Shown: positions 30,526 to 39,616 of the stretch, piece by piece
How the letters are laid out: each line of letters opens with the position of its first letter
Numbering within the stretch: the stretch's first letter is position 1
Notes under the pieces: model-generated
Told to the model about the DNA's origin: nothing
Database searches by the model: none
The model's input: only the letters and a program-made list of their open reading frames with translations
From: Pectobacterium actinidiae
Lineage (GTDB): Bacteria; Pseudomonadota; Gammaproteobacteria; Enterobacterales; Enterobacteriaceae
Length of the DNA: 64,000 nt
Assembly (NCBI RefSeq): GCF_000803315.1
Contig: NZ_JRMH01000001.1
Location: 2,232,001-2,296,000 of the forward strand
Direction: 5' to 3'
Made by a program: the position numbers and the translations under genes

Positions 30526-31461
30526 TCACTCTGGCGCATCGGTATACAGGTGCAAACGTGGAATAAGCAGGCGAAGCTCGGCCGCTTTCGGTTTGTACTT
30601 ATGCTTGATGTTGTTGGCATCATAAGGATTGAGTTCGCCGATGATGGGCACGTCGCCGCCAGATCCTTGCTGACAAAGCACAAGCAGGGGGGACGGGCAG
30701 GGATGCTGAACCTGCTTTTGCTGTTCGGGATACCACACTCGCGAAATGGGCTGCACTTTGACCGGACGTTTGATTTTCAAAACAGCGTCTTCCGGCAGCG
30801 ACAATACCGTGTCAATCTCCTGCTCGACATGCTCAATCCACTGCGCTTTGGTATACGGTGCTGCGTTTTTTGCCGCATTCAGGCTTTTGGTCAGTTTCTC
30901 CAATAGCTCTATACGCGCCATGTTCTTGATGATGTGCTTATTCGCCCAGCCAAAGCGGACTGACGCCGGGTTGGTTATGAGCGTTAACGAACGATAAGCA
31001 CTCAGCGTGATCAACCCTTTCAAATTCGTGTGGACGAACTCAAAGCGCTGTTCTGGCTCCAGCCCGGACTCGACGGTAATAATTTGCTCCAGATCTTTTT
31101 TCAGCGCATTAATTTCTGCGATGAGCGACTGTGCCTGCTGATATTGTGCCTCGTTTACCGAAAAACAGAGTGCGCCCGGCAAACGGATCGCGCTTTTGCT
31201 GCTAAGCGTTTCTGGGTAGTGGTGAATGAACAGACGCTGAAAGTGAGCTAGCCCTTTATCGCGCGCCTCTTGTCCAACGTTCTGTGTGACGGCGATATGC
31301 TCTATAGGGTCATGCTCCGTTCCTTTTTCCACATGAGGAAGGGAATAGACGCGACCAATTAGCAGTCGGTATTCGGCAAACTGTTGTTGCATCAGCGCCA
31401 GCTTCGTCTCTAACGTTTGGAAACAGCGGTTCATGCGATCGATTAGCGCGTAGCGATTCAT
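30526..31461 (-). CDS. tus: Tus, DNA replication terminus site-binding protein
   Basis: A 311-residue monomeric protein that binds Ter sites and stops DnaB helicase in one direction. It reads like E. coli Tus (309 residues) throughout, with FGWANKHIIKN and LKIKRPVKVQPISRVWYPEQ, the DNA-binding core region, near residues 175 and 235. The ATG at 31461 (MNRYALIDRMN) lines up with the E. coli start. An in-frame ATG at 31473 would add four residues and abut the Ter site directly. In E. coli, Tus bound to TerB represses its own gene, and the same layout is seen here. Confidence 0.96.
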   Translation of the reverse strand: MNRYALIDRMNRCFQTLETKLALMQQQFAEYRLLIGRVYSLPHVEKGTEHDPIEHIAVTQNVGQEARDKGLAHFQRLFIHHYPETLSSKSAIRLPGALCFSVNEAQYQQAQSLIAEINALKKDLEQIITVESGLEPEQRFEFVHTNLKGLITLSAYRSLTLITNPASVRFGWANKHIIKNMARIELLEKLTKSLNAAKNAAPYTKAQWIEHVEQEIDTVLSLPEDAVLKIKRPVKVQPISRVWYPEQQKQVQHPCPSPLLVLCQQGSGGDVPIIGELNPYDANNIKHKYKPKAAELRLLIPRLHLYTDAPE

Positions 31462-31470
31462 AGTTAAATT

Positions 31471-31493
31471 CATTTTAGTTACAACATACTTAT
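31471..31493 (-). promoter_or_regulatory. Ter replication-arrest site in the tus leader (TerB-like)
   Basis: The minus strand reads AGTATGTTGTAACTAA at 31490-31475, the conserved core of E. coli TerB. It lies immediately upstream of tus, as TerB does. By analogy it should arrest forks moving in the direction of tus transcription (towards lower coordinates) and let the opposite forks pass. It also overlaps the tus promoter region. Confidence 0.92.
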
Positions 31494-31584
31494 ATTTATA
31501 CTGATAATCGAACACTTCAGCAATCGTGATTATCATTGTTTCAAGCAGGATTAACGGGGGGACATCGAGGGGGAGGGAACAACG

Positions 31585-31613
31585 CGGAGTTTACCTGATT
31601 CAGGCAAACTCCG
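31585..31613 (-). terminator. Hairpin downstream of ynfM
   Basis: CGGAGTTT and CCTG pair with CAGG and AAACTCCG around one A/C mismatch, 14 bases after the ynfM stop. There is no T-run on the minus strand, so termination is likely but not certain. Confidence 0.5.
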
Positions 31614-31626
31614 GTAAGAAAGGGGT

Positions 31627-32895
31627 TTAAAGGCGCTGTTTGAGTATAAGACTTACTACGAGCGCGAGAAGTAAGAGGGCACTCAGAAACATGGTGATCC
31701 CCATCCAGCCGAATGAATGCCAGAAGAATCCCCCCAGCGTGCCGGCCAGACTCGAGCCCAGATAGTAAGAAAAGAGATACATTGATGACGCCTGACCTTT
31801 CGCCCGCCGCGCCCGTTGGCCAATCCAACTGCTGGCTACCGAGTGAGCGGCGAAGAAGCCGGCGGTAAAGAGCATCATCCCGCCAAAGATAGCAAATAGC
31901 GGGCTCAGTGCCGTCATTCCCAGTCCTGCTAGCATCAAAAGGATCGCAATACTCAGCACCGGGCCGCGTCCGTAGCGAGCCGTTAATGCACCGGCTTTCG
32001 GTGAACTGTAGCTTCCGGTGAGATAAACCACGGAAAGTAAGCCAACCACTGCCTGACTGAGTAAGTAAGGTGAAGCCAGCAACCGATACCCAATGTAGTT
32101 AAACAGGGTAACAAACGCGCCCATCAGCAAAAATCCCTGAACGAACAGCAACGGCAAACCCGCGTCGCGCCAGTGCAGTTTACTGTTCAGCAACAGCGTT
32201 TTCGGACGCAGCGAACCAGGCCGGAAGTGGCGCGATTCCGGCAGAATACGCCAGAACGTGATCGCGGCAATCAGTGCCAATACGCCGATCGTGCCGATAG
32301 CCACGCGCCAGGGGAAGTAGTCTGTTAAAACCCCGCTGACCAGGCGTCCGCTCATACCGCCAATCGAGTTGCCGCTGATATATAACCCCATAGAAAACGC
32401 CAACACACTGGGGTGAATTTCTTCACTCAGGTAGCTCATGGCGACGGCCGCAACACCGCTTAACGACAGGCCCATCATCGCCCGCATAATCAACACGCCA
32501 TTCCAACTGGTCATAAACGCGCAAATTACGGTGCAGATTGCAGCCAGCATCAGTGACACAACCATCACATTCTTACGACCGATCGTGTCGGAGAGTGGGC
32601 CGGTGAACAGAAGCCCAAACGCTAGCATCACGGTCGATACAGAAAGCGACAGGCTGCTGGTCGCTGGCGAAATACCGAAATCCTGAGATAACACTGGCAG
32701 CAGCGGCTGCACACAATACAGCAGGGCGAACGTTGCTAATCCGGCAGAAAATAGCGCCAGCGTGACGCGCATAAATTGTGGCGTACCACGAGTGATATAG
32801 GGCGTTTTAGCAGAAGATTTCGGGGCAATATCATCCGCATCGTCGGGCGCAGAAATAGGCCAGTCGTTCGGTGCAGAAGATGGCAGGTTACTCAC
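31627..32895 (-). CDS. ynfM: MFS transporter YnfM
   Basis: A 422-residue major-facilitator transporter with 12 predicted helices and a polar 40-residue N-terminal tail. From RGTPQFMRVTLALFSAGLA onward it is very similar to E. coli YnfM (LSLSGVAAVAMSYLSEEIHP; SMGLYISGNSIGGMSGRL). The substrate is not established; it was first predicted as an arabinose-type efflux protein. It is divergent from ynfL, its likely regulator, as in E. coli. Confidence 0.92.
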   Translation of the reverse strand: MSNLPSSAPNDWPISAPDDADDIAPKSSAKTPYITRGTPQFMRVTLALFSAGLATFALLYCVQPLLPVLSQDFGISPATSSLSLSVSTVMLAFGLLFTGPLSDTIGRKNVMVVSLMLAAICTVICAFMTSWNGVLIMRAMMGLSLSGVAAVAMSYLSEEIHPSVLAFSMGLYISGNSIGGMSGRLVSGVLTDYFPWRVAIGTIGVLALIAAITFWRILPESRHFRPGSLRPKTLLLNSKLHWRDAGLPLLFVQGFLLMGAFVTLFNYIGYRLLASPYLLSQAVVGLLSVVYLTGSYSSPKAGALTARYGRGPVLSIAILLMLAGLGMTALSPLFAIFGGMMLFTAGFFAAHSVASSWIGQRARRAKGQASSMYLFSYYLGSSLAGTLGGFFWHSFGWMGITMFLSALLLLALVVSLILKQRL

Positions 32896-32960
32896 AATAA
32901 TTCCTTACCAGAGAAGGTAAATCAGACGTAAAACTACAATGAAGGGATCATAGAAGAGTG

Positions 32961-32995
32961 ATATTATTTTGTATAATATATTAATAATCATGATT
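32961..32995. promoter_or_regulatory. AT-rich inverted repeats between ynfM and ynfL
   Basis: ATATTAT-N5-ATAATAT (32961-32979) and the palindrome AATCATGATT (32986-32995) lie between the two divergent starts. They are plausible YnfL binding sites by position; in DNA this AT-rich, such repeats also arise by chance. Confidence 0.35.
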
Positions 32996-33009
32996 GATAT
33001 TTTTAAAAT

Positions 33010-33906
33010 ATGAATATTGAACTACGTCACCTTCGCTATTTTATTGCGGTCGCCGAAGAACTGCATTTTGGCCGAGCCGCAGAAAGATTACGCATTTCCC
33101 AGCCGCCACTGAGCCAGCAAATTCAAATTCTGGAAGAGCAGGTGGGTGCGAAATTATTGGCGCGCAACAACCGTAATGTTCAGCTCACGCCAGCAGGCGA
33201 GATGTTTCTTAAAGAAGCCTGGTCGATTATCAGTCAGGTTGATCAGGCGGCAGAGCGGGCATCCCGCATTCAGCGCGGCGAAATTGGAGAATTAACGATC
33301 GGCTTTACGTCGTCCGCACCGTTCATCAAAAAGATCTCCAGCAGCCTGCTGCGTTTTCGTCAAACGTACCCAGAAGTCCATATTCAGATGATGGAGCTCA
33401 ATACCAAGCAGCAAATCGAACCGCTGCTGAACGGTAAGCTCGATATCGGCATTATGCGCAATAATCCATTACCGGACGCGCTGGATCATCAGTTGCTGCT
33501 GCGTGAACCCCTGATTGCCGTCGTGCAGGAGTCCCATCCGTTAGCGCAGCAGGATGCAGGGCGGCCAATCAACATCACACAGTTGGCCAATGAGCCGTTT
33601 GTTTTCTTCGCGCGCGCGGTTGGAACGGCGTTGTATGACGATACGCTGACGCTGCTGAAACGCTATGGCATCAGCCCTTATATTACGCAAGAAGTAGGCG
33701 AGGCGATGACCATCGTTGGGCTGGTATCGGCGGGATTAGGCGTATCCATCTTGCCTGCATCATTTTTACGTATTCGGGTCGATGGCGTGAAATATTTGCT
33801 GCTGGAAGAAGAGGACGCCACAACGGAAGTCTGGCTGGTTACGGCACGACATCAGCCACAAAGTGCAGCAGCGAAAGTGCTGATGTCGCTCATGCTGGGC
33901 GGATAA
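33010..33906 (+). CDS. ynfL: LysR-type regulator YnfL
   Basis: A 298-residue LysR-family regulator: winged helix-turn-helix at residues 1-60 (LRYFIAVAEELHFGRAAERL, then ISQPPLSQQI), linker helix, and substrate-binding-type effector domain from about residue 90. Its divergent pairing with ynfM is the same as in E. coli, so it probably controls that transporter. The effector is unknown. The upstream region is only 114 bases and very AT-rich. Confidence 0.92.
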   Translation: MNIELRHLRYFIAVAEELHFGRAAERLRISQPPLSQQIQILEEQVGAKLLARNNRNVQLTPAGEMFLKEAWSIISQVDQAAERASRIQRGEIGELTIGFTSSAPFIKKISSSLLRFRQTYPEVHIQMMELNTKQQIEPLLNGKLDIGIMRNNPLPDALDHQLLLREPLIAVVQESHPLAQQDAGRPINITQLANEPFVFFARAVGTALYDDTLTLLKRYGISPYITQEVGEAMTIVGLVSAGLGVSILPASFLRIRVDGVKYLLLEEEDATTEVWLVTARHQPQSAAAKVLMSLMLGG

Positions 33907-34057
33907 TCGTTAAAATATGCGTGCTAAATCACATAACGAATCAAATATTTGACGAGTTTAGTGAAAAGCCCCACCATACCCGCAGTTTTTTTATTTTGCA
34001 GCGTGAAAAATAGTCATGCGGCAATAATAAAGATAAATTTTTCAACAGCAGTGCCAG

Positions 34058-34129
<72 letters not shown>

Positions 34130-34147
34130 TGCGTAGGAGCCAGGTTT

Positions 34148-35365
34148 GTGATAGCCGACGGTCAACCAGGACACATCGATCAAATCAAACAAATGAATGC
34201 CGGTGCGGTGTATCGGTTGATCGATAAGTACGGCCCGATATCACGTATCGAACTGTCCAAACGCGCCCAGCTCGCGCCCGCCAGTATTACCAAAATCGTC
34301 CGCGAACTGCTGGAAGCCCATCTGGTGCAGGAAACCGAATACCAGGATGTGGGCAGCAGAGGGCGTCCGGCAATCGGCCTAATTCTGGATACTGAGGCCT
34401 GGCACTATCTTTCCGCACGCATCAGCCACAATACCCTGTTATTGGCGTTGCGCGATCTCAGCAGCAAGCTGGTTGTGGAAGAAGAAATTCCACTTCCTGC
34501 CGCGTCATCACAGCCACTGCTCGATCGTATTCTGAATGAAATCGACCAGTTTTTTATTCGTCATCAAAAGCGGTTGGAGCGACTAACCGCAATCGCGATT
34601 ACCGCGCCGGGCATGATTGATGCCAGCAAGGGCATGATTCACCGGATGCCGTTTTATGACGTTGAGGAAATGGCGATTGGCCCGGCACTGGAACAGCGCA
34701 CGGGGCTACCGGTGTATTTGCAGCACGATATCTGCGCCTGGACAATGGCCGAAGCGCTATACGGCGCATCGCGCGATTGCCAAAATGTGATTCAGGTGGT
34801 GATCGACCATAACGTCGGCGCAGGCGTGATTACTGGCGGCCGTATCCTGCACGCAGGGAGCCGAAATCTGGTCGAAATAGGACACACGCAGGTCGACCCT
34901 TATGGCAAACGTTGCTATTGCGGCAACCACGGCTGTTTGGAAACCGTCGCCAGCACGGAAAATATGCTGGAACTGGCGCAACAGCGCATGAATACCTCCA
35001 TGAGTTCGCTTCTACACGGCTCACCGCTTAGCGTTGAGAACCTGTGTGACGCCGCGCTCAAGGGCGATCCGTTAGCCAAAGATATCATTAACGATGTCGG
35101 TCATAACGTAGGCCGCATTGTCGCCATCATGGTGAACCTCTTCAACCCCGATAAAATTCTGGTCGGATCCCCGCTGAATAAAGCGGCCAGCATTTTACAC
35201 CCCGCCATTTTAGGCTGTATTCAACAGCAATCATTCCCACCCTATAGCCATAACATTCAGGTGGAAGCGACCCAATTCTATAATCAGGGCACAATGCCTG
35301 GAGCCGCACTGGTAAAAGATGCGCTTTATAACGGCTCGCTGCTGGTTAAACTGCTACAGGGATAA
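34148..35365 (+). CDS. mlc: Mlc, global repressor of sugar uptake genes (ROK family)
   Basis: A 405-residue ROK-family repressor close to E. coli Mlc (DgsA). It has an N-terminal helix-turn-helix (SKRAQLAPASITKIVREL, residues about 38-55), the ROK/zinc motif YCGNHGCLE near residue 256, and the C-terminal amphipathic end LLVKLLQG. Mlc represses ptsG, ptsHI, manXYZ and malT, and is relieved when EIICB-Glc captures it at the membrane. Translation starts at GTG 34148 after TAGGAG. Its paralogue NagC is the main alternative, but the N terminus (GHIDQIKQMNAGAVYRLID) is Mlc-like. Confidence 0.95.
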   Translation: MIADGQPGHIDQIKQMNAGAVYRLIDKYGPISRIELSKRAQLAPASITKIVRELLEAHLVQETEYQDVGSRGRPAIGLILDTEAWHYLSARISHNTLLLALRDLSSKLVVEEEIPLPAASSQPLLDRILNEIDQFFIRHQKRLERLTAIAITAPGMIDASKGMIHRMPFYDVEEMAIGPALEQRTGLPVYLQHDICAWTMAEALYGASRDCQNVIQVVIDHNVGAGVITGGRILHAGSRNLVEIGHTQVDPYGKRCYCGNHGCLETVASTENMLELAQQRMNTSMSSLLHGSPLSVENLCDAALKGDPLAKDIINDVGHNVGRIVAIMVNLFNPDKILVGSPLNKAASILHPAILGCIQQQSFPPYSHNIQVEATQFYNQGTMPGAALVKDALYNGSLLVKLLQG

Positions 35366-35498
35366 CCATAAAGGCGTAGAGCAACAAAACATTGCGCTAA
35401 CGCAAACTGCCCGAATGAGGCATAGCCTAGACTTTCACGCTTGGAAAGCATTTTAGCTGTGCTTGTTTTTTGGTATTCAGGTGGTCTGGAGTTATCCC

Positions 35499-36164
35499 AT
35501 GTTGAAACGTATTTTTGTCACTGGTACTGATACCGCCGTTGGCAAAACAGTGGTATCCAAGGCGCTACTGCAAAAACTGGCGCTGGCAGGCAAATCGGTT
35601 GCGGGCTACAAACCGATAGCAAAAGGGTGCGAAGAGACGGAAGCGGGGCTGCGTAATAAAGACGCGCTGTTGCTACAAGCCGCTTCCTCGCTCGAATTGT
35701 CCTATAACATGGTAAACCCTATCGCACTGCGAGAAGATGAAATCAGCGCCAGTGAAGGAACCATTGATTACTGTGCGATGACGCAAGGCTTGCGCCACAT
35801 GGGCGAAGCCGCTGATATCGTAGTCATTGAAGGCACGGGCGGATGGCGGACCGTCATGAACGATCTGCGTCCGTATTCCGAATGGGTGGTGCAGGAACAG
35901 CTTCCTGTCGTGCTGGTTGTTGGCATCAAACTGGGCTGTATCAGCCACGCGCTGCTGACAGCGCAGGCGATCATCAATGATGGTTTGCCGCTGGTTGGCT
36001 GGGTCGCTAACCGTATTAACCCCGGACTGGCGAATTACGCCGAAATCATCAACGTTCTGCGGAAAAAAATTCCGGCACCGCAACTGGGTGAACTACCTTA
36101 CTTGCCACGCGCCGAGCAGCGGGATCTCTCGTCTTATATCGATCTTTCTGCCGTCAGCGACTAA
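35499..36164 (+). CDS. bioD2: Dethiobiotin synthetase paralogue BioD2 (YnfK)
   Basis: A 221-residue ATP-dependent carboxylase-type enzyme with the P-loop GTDTAVGKT at residues 8-16 and the BioD motif EGTGGW near residue 115. It should form the ureido ring of dethiobiotin, although E. coli relies on bioD in the bio operon and YnfK is a second copy. I chose ATG 35499 (MLKRIFVTG); a TTG at 35463 would add 12 residues that do not belong to the fold. It lies near mlc, as in E. coli. Confidence 0.9.
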   Translation: MLKRIFVTGTDTAVGKTVVSKALLQKLALAGKSVAGYKPIAKGCEETEAGLRNKDALLLQAASSLELSYNMVNPIALREDEISASEGTIDYCAMTQGLRHMGEAADIVVIEGTGGWRTVMNDLRPYSEWVVQEQLPVVLVVGIKLGCISHALLTAQAIINDGLPLVGWVANRINPGLANYAEIINVLRKKIPAPQLGELPYLPRAEQRDLSSYIDLSAVSD

Positions 36165-36266
36165 TTTCTTTCATCTTCTATTCCCGCTTCTCTGCGGGAA
36201 TAAATTTTCTCCGTCACGTCACCTGTTATACTCACTGGCAGTTTTTCTTCTTATCCTGAAAATTTA

Positions 36267-37754
36267 ATGAAAACAGAGAATAACCAGAAACAAACGCCTG
36301 TCCCACATCGCCATTGGATTTTAATTGCCTGTATGTTGGCCATGTTCACGGCTGCAATTGAAGTGACCATTGTCGCCACCGCGCTGCCTACCATCATCGC
36401 AGATCTAGGCGGGTTTTCCCTATTGGGCTGGGTCTTTGCTGGTTATTTGCTGACGCAGTCGATCAGTATTCCAATTTATGGTCGATTGGCCGATCTGTAT
36501 GGCCGCAAAAAGATTTTCTTCTTCGGCATGATCGTATTTCTGCTGGGGTCGATTCTGTGCGGATTCTCGACGCAGATGGGCTGGCTGATTGTCTTCCGCA
36601 CTTTGCAGGGGCTGGGCGCGGGCGCGATTACCCCGATAGCTTTCACCATTGTTGCCGATGTGTACAGCTCGACCGAGCGCCCGAAAATTCAGGGCTATTT
36701 GTCCAGTGTGTGGGGCTTTTCCGCGATTATCGGCCCGCTGCTGGGGGCATTTATCGTGCAACACTTCAACTGGGCGTTGGTCTTCTGGGTCAACGTGCCG
36801 ATTGGGCTATTCTCCATCTTCCTGCTGGCTCGCTATCTGCCAGCGATCAATACCGTGCGCCAGCATCAGTTGGACTGGATGGGGGCGTTTTATCTGATTG
36901 TGTCTGTCGCCAGTTTACTGATGGCGTTGCTACAAGCTGAGGTGTTTGGTTACTGGGTGATCCCGCTGCTTGCGATCTCCGCTGTGGGCAGCATTCTGCT
37001 GGTTCGACAGGAAAAGCGCACGCCGGAGCCACTGTTTCCGCTAGCGCTGTGGCGCAATCGAGTCATCATTGCTGGTAACCTCGGTGGGTTAGTCGTCGGA
37101 GCAGCCATGATGGGGGTAAGCGCCTTTTTGCCGACGTTTATTCAGGGCGTAATGGGAAAAACACCGCTGGAAGCAGGCAGTATACTGGCGATGATGTCGA
37201 TTGGCTGGCCGCTGGCCAGCACGCTGAGCGGGCGGTTGATGTTGTTGACGTCTTACCGGTTTACGGCAATGCTCGGCGGTATTGTGCTGATTGTCGGCAG
37301 CCTGACGCTTCTGGCCGTTCAACCGGACAGCAACCTGATGTGGGCGCGACTAGCGGCATTTCTGATCGGTTCAGGAATGGGGCTAAGCAGCACCACGTTT
37401 CTGGTGTCGATACAAAATTCGGTGGACTACTCCATTCGCGGCATTGCAACGGCTTCCGCCATGTTTACCCGCATGCTAGGTTCCGCGTTGGGAACGGCAA
37501 TCCTTGGCGCCACACTGAACATCAGTCTGCACTGGAGATTGCCGGAAGTGAGCGATCCACTCCAGACACTCATGGATCCGGCCAAGCGAGTTCTGCTTAG
37601 CGTAAACCAGCTCGATACGCTGGCATCGCAGGTCGCCTCGTCAATCCACGGTGTATTTATCGTTTCCGCACTCATTGCGGCCATCACGCTGCTTTCCGCC
37701 AGAATGATCCCCGCGAGTCAGCGACCGGGGCAGGCTGAAACCGAACAAAAATAA
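36267..37754 (+). CDS. 14-TM MFS drug efflux transporter (DHA2/EmrB-QacA type)
   Basis: A 495-residue major-facilitator protein whose length and helix count fit the 14-helix DHA2 family. Motif D1/A is GRLADLYGRKKIFF near residue 73. The antiporter motif C is SSVWGFSAIIGPLLGAFI near residue 147, and the N-terminal TM1 motif is LDTTI-like (AIEVTIVATALPTI). It probably exports toxic or antimicrobial compounds by proton antiport. No membrane-fusion (EmrA-type) partner or adjacent regulator is present. A bidirectional terminator follows. Confidence 0.85.
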   Translation: MKTENNQKQTPVPHRHWILIACMLAMFTAAIEVTIVATALPTIIADLGGFSLLGWVFAGYLLTQSISIPIYGRLADLYGRKKIFFFGMIVFLLGSILCGFSTQMGWLIVFRTLQGLGAGAITPIAFTIVADVYSSTERPKIQGYLSSVWGFSAIIGPLLGAFIVQHFNWALVFWVNVPIGLFSIFLLARYLPAINTVRQHQLDWMGAFYLIVSVASLLMALLQAEVFGYWVIPLLAISAVGSILLVRQEKRTPEPLFPLALWRNRVIIAGNLGGLVVGAAMMGVSAFLPTFIQGVMGKTPLEAGSILAMMSIGWPLASTLSGRLMLLTSYRFTAMLGGIVLIVGSLTLLAVQPDSNLMWARLAAFLIGSGMGLSSTTFLVSIQNSVDYSIRGIATASAMFTRMLGSALGTAILGATLNISLHWRLPEVSDPLQTLMDPAKRVLLSVNQLDTLASQVASSIHGVFIVSALIAAITLLSARMIPASQRPGQAETEQK

Positions 37755-37763
37755 CGGTAAAAG

Positions 37764-37785
37764 AAAAGGCGCGAAAGCGCCTTTT
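37764..37785. terminator. Bidirectional terminator between the MFS gene and ynfD
   Basis: AAAAGGCGC-GAAA-GCGCCTTTT is a perfect 9-bp stem with a GAAA tetraloop and A/T tails on both sides, between converging genes. Confidence 0.92.
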
Positions 37786-37803
37786 GAACCTCGAGAGGAA
37801 GGG

Positions 37804-38103
37804 TTAAGGTGTGGTCGTCGGCTGGCCTTCTGTTGGCGCTGGCGCACTTTCAGTATTGACGTCGCCCTCAGCATGGCGGGTGTAAACAATCTTGTGAGAA
37901 TCATTCTCGCAGTGACCAACCACCTGACCACCGGCCTGATTCACCTGATCGTTTGGTACGATATCCAGCGTAAAACCGGATTCTGGTACGCCATTGGCGA
38001 TGATTTTCTGAGCAATATCCGCTTTCACGCTCTCGCAAGACGCCTGTGCAGCCAACGGAGCAACCAGGAATAACGCGGCACCAAAAATGACGGTTTTTTT
38101 CAT
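37804..38103 (-). CDS. ynfD: YnfD family protein (DUF1161), secreted
   Basis: A 99-residue protein with a Sec signal peptide (MKKTVIFGAALFLVAPLAA, cut after AQA) and a small DUF1161 domain containing two cysteines (SCESVKADIAQKI and VVGHCENDSHKIVYTR). It matches E. coli YnfD; function unknown. The ATG at 38103 starts the signal peptide; the longer frame to 38235 is rejected. The C terminus is a short proline/threonine-rich tail. Confidence 0.88.
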   Translation of the reverse strand: MKKTVIFGAALFLVAPLAAQASCESVKADIAQKIIANGVPESGFTLDIVPNDQVNQAGGQVVGHCENDSHKIVYTRHAEGDVNTESAPAPTEGQPTTTP

Positions 38104-38206
38104 CTTTTGATCCTTTTCTCTGAAAAAAGTCTCTTTGAGTATATCAAACGATGACGATAACGCGAAAAAGCCGCGAAACCCGACCATCATTGATGGCTGG
38201 AGAAGG

Positions 38207-38821
38207 TTAAACACAGGGCCCAGTGGCGCAGCCATACATCATAAATAATGGGAAAAGAACAACGGCTGGAATCATGAGGGGAGCAAGTAGCACCTCTTTA
38301 CCAGAGTTATCACTGCTATTGATTACAACGGGGATTGGCTGCGGCAAACGTCCATTTTCTGTCGGGCTGACTAATGAGCCGTCTTTCTTGCTAAATGTGC
38401 CGTTCGCGCTAAAAGTGACTTCACCTTTCCCCATTGTCGTAGGAATTTGCGCCGCGTAGAGTTCGCGTAAATCCACTTCCTGCTTTTGCGTCAATCGGCG
38501 AGTATCAATCACGTTTTTATACCTCGCGTAGACTTGACCATTATTGCGGAGAGAAAAATCAACTCTCACCCCCATGATGATGTCTTTGTAATCGCGATAA
38601 AACGCGTAATAGTCCTGATACTCCTTTTGCGTTCTTGCGTCGGAGAATTTATAAACGTAGGTCGCCGATTCAGCGATAAGCGTCCCGTTGTCATTGGTGA
38701 TATTTGTGATGTTGTCCGTTTCTGGATACGTGCTTGCGCATGAACTGACCAACAGGCACATCATGAGCAAACCCCACAGTTTGATGTGAAAAGGGCGTGA
38801 AAATAACCGTGATAAATCCAT
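38207..38821 (-). CDS. Predicted lipoprotein of unknown function
   Basis: A 204-residue protein with a lipoprotein signal peptide: basic N terminus, hydrophobic stretch, and lipobox LVSSC with the lipidated cysteine at residue 28. The next residues are A and S, which predicts outer-membrane sorting. The mature part is polar with many tyrosines (YQDYYAFYRDYKD). It ends in a hydrophobic stretch (LMIPAVVLFPLFMMYG) and CATGPCV, so it may touch the membrane twice. No family was recognised. The start ATG at 38821 has AGGA 5 bases upstream; ATGs at 38827 and 38842 are less well placed. Confidence 0.65.
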   Translation of the reverse strand: MDLSRLFSRPFHIKLWGLLMMCLLVSSCASTYPETDNITNITNDNGTLIAESATYVYKFSDARTQKEYQDYYAFYRDYKDIIMGVRVDFSLRNNGQVYARYKNVIDTRRLTQKQEVDLRELYAAQIPTTMGKGEVTFSANGTFSKKDGSLVSPTENGRLPQPIPVVINSSDNSGKEVLLAPLMIPAVVLFPLFMMYGCATGPCV

Positions 38822-38944
38822 ATTCATCCTGATGCACTCCATTTGGGATAAAAATGCATGTTGCTACGCTATAGCGATAATCGTTGAGTGTAACGGTGAT
38901 GTCACCTTCGGATGCAGGTTAATTTACTGCACTAATATGAAGAG

Positions 38945-38976
38945 AAAAGGGGAAACCCACGCCGGAAGGCGTGGGT
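38945..38976 (-). terminator. Terminator of ynfB
   Basis: A perfect 9-bp stem (ACCCACGCC/GGCGTGGGT) with a 4-base loop is followed on the minus strand by TTTCCCCTTTTCTCT. It lies 7 bases after the ynfB stop. Confidence 0.85.
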
Positions 38977-38982
38977 AAAGAA

Positions 38983-39333
38983 TCAAGGGGTAACCGGACG
39001 ACCAGTACGACGATCGAGGCAGCGATCGGTGGTGTTTTCCCAGTAAGCATTGACGTTGTAGCTGGCGTTACATTTTTCACGCCCATCAATCGCTTTTTCG
39101 GTTTTATCGAATTCTTTCTCAACGCGGTTATTGACTTTATTACGCAGCGAACGGGTTGAATCCCATTGCTCCTTGCTTTGACGCGCCGCTTCTTTTGATA
39201 ACGCGCTGTCGCCGGACTCAACAATGATATGGCGCGTATCTGCCAGTGCAGCAGGTTGCCAGGCAGCGGAAACGATAACCAGAGAAAGCGGGATGAAAGC
39301 CCGAATCAAAGAAGAAAAAGAGTAGTGGTTCAT
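38983..39333 (-). CDS. ynfB: YnfB family protein (DUF1283), secreted
   Basis: A 116-residue protein with an N-terminal signal peptide (residues about 1-31, cut after ALA) and the DUF1283 core: IIVESGDSA, SKEQWDSTRSLRNKVNNR, and the end NAYWENTTDRCLDRRTGRPV. It corresponds to E. coli YnfB, which has a similar length (113). Two cysteines in the mature part could form a disulfide. Function unknown. Confidence 0.9.
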   Translation of the reverse strand: MNHYSFSSLIRAFIPLSLVIVSAAWQPAALADTRHIIVESGDSALSKEAARQSKEQWDSTRSLRNKVNNRVEKEFDKTEKAIDGREKCNASYNVNAYWENTTDRCLDRRTGRPVTP

Positions 39334-39552
39334 GTTTCACCTTGACAGAACGAATGATAAAAACAAACGCTGATGCCGCAGAACGATAACACATACACGG
39401 CAAGCGATAGACAACAAAAGGCGACCGCCGTTCCCTGTAACCTTCGCGCATCGTGCAAAACGAAAGGTTGCCTATAATAAGAAGTATACATCCTTCACTT
39501 CAACGGCACTATAACCGTGCAGCATCTGGTTAAAAGCGGGTTGTGACCCTAT

Positions 39553-39592
39553 AGAAAAGGAAAAGGGCATGAAAGCAACTGCGTTCATGCCC
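39553..39592 (-). terminator. Terminator of ydfG
   Basis: The stem GGGCATGAA/TTCATGCCC is followed on the minus strand by TTTTCCTTTTC, 25 bases past the ydfG stop. Confidence 0.88.
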
Positions 39593-39616
39593 TGAGTCGT
39601 TCAACATCGGCGCTTA

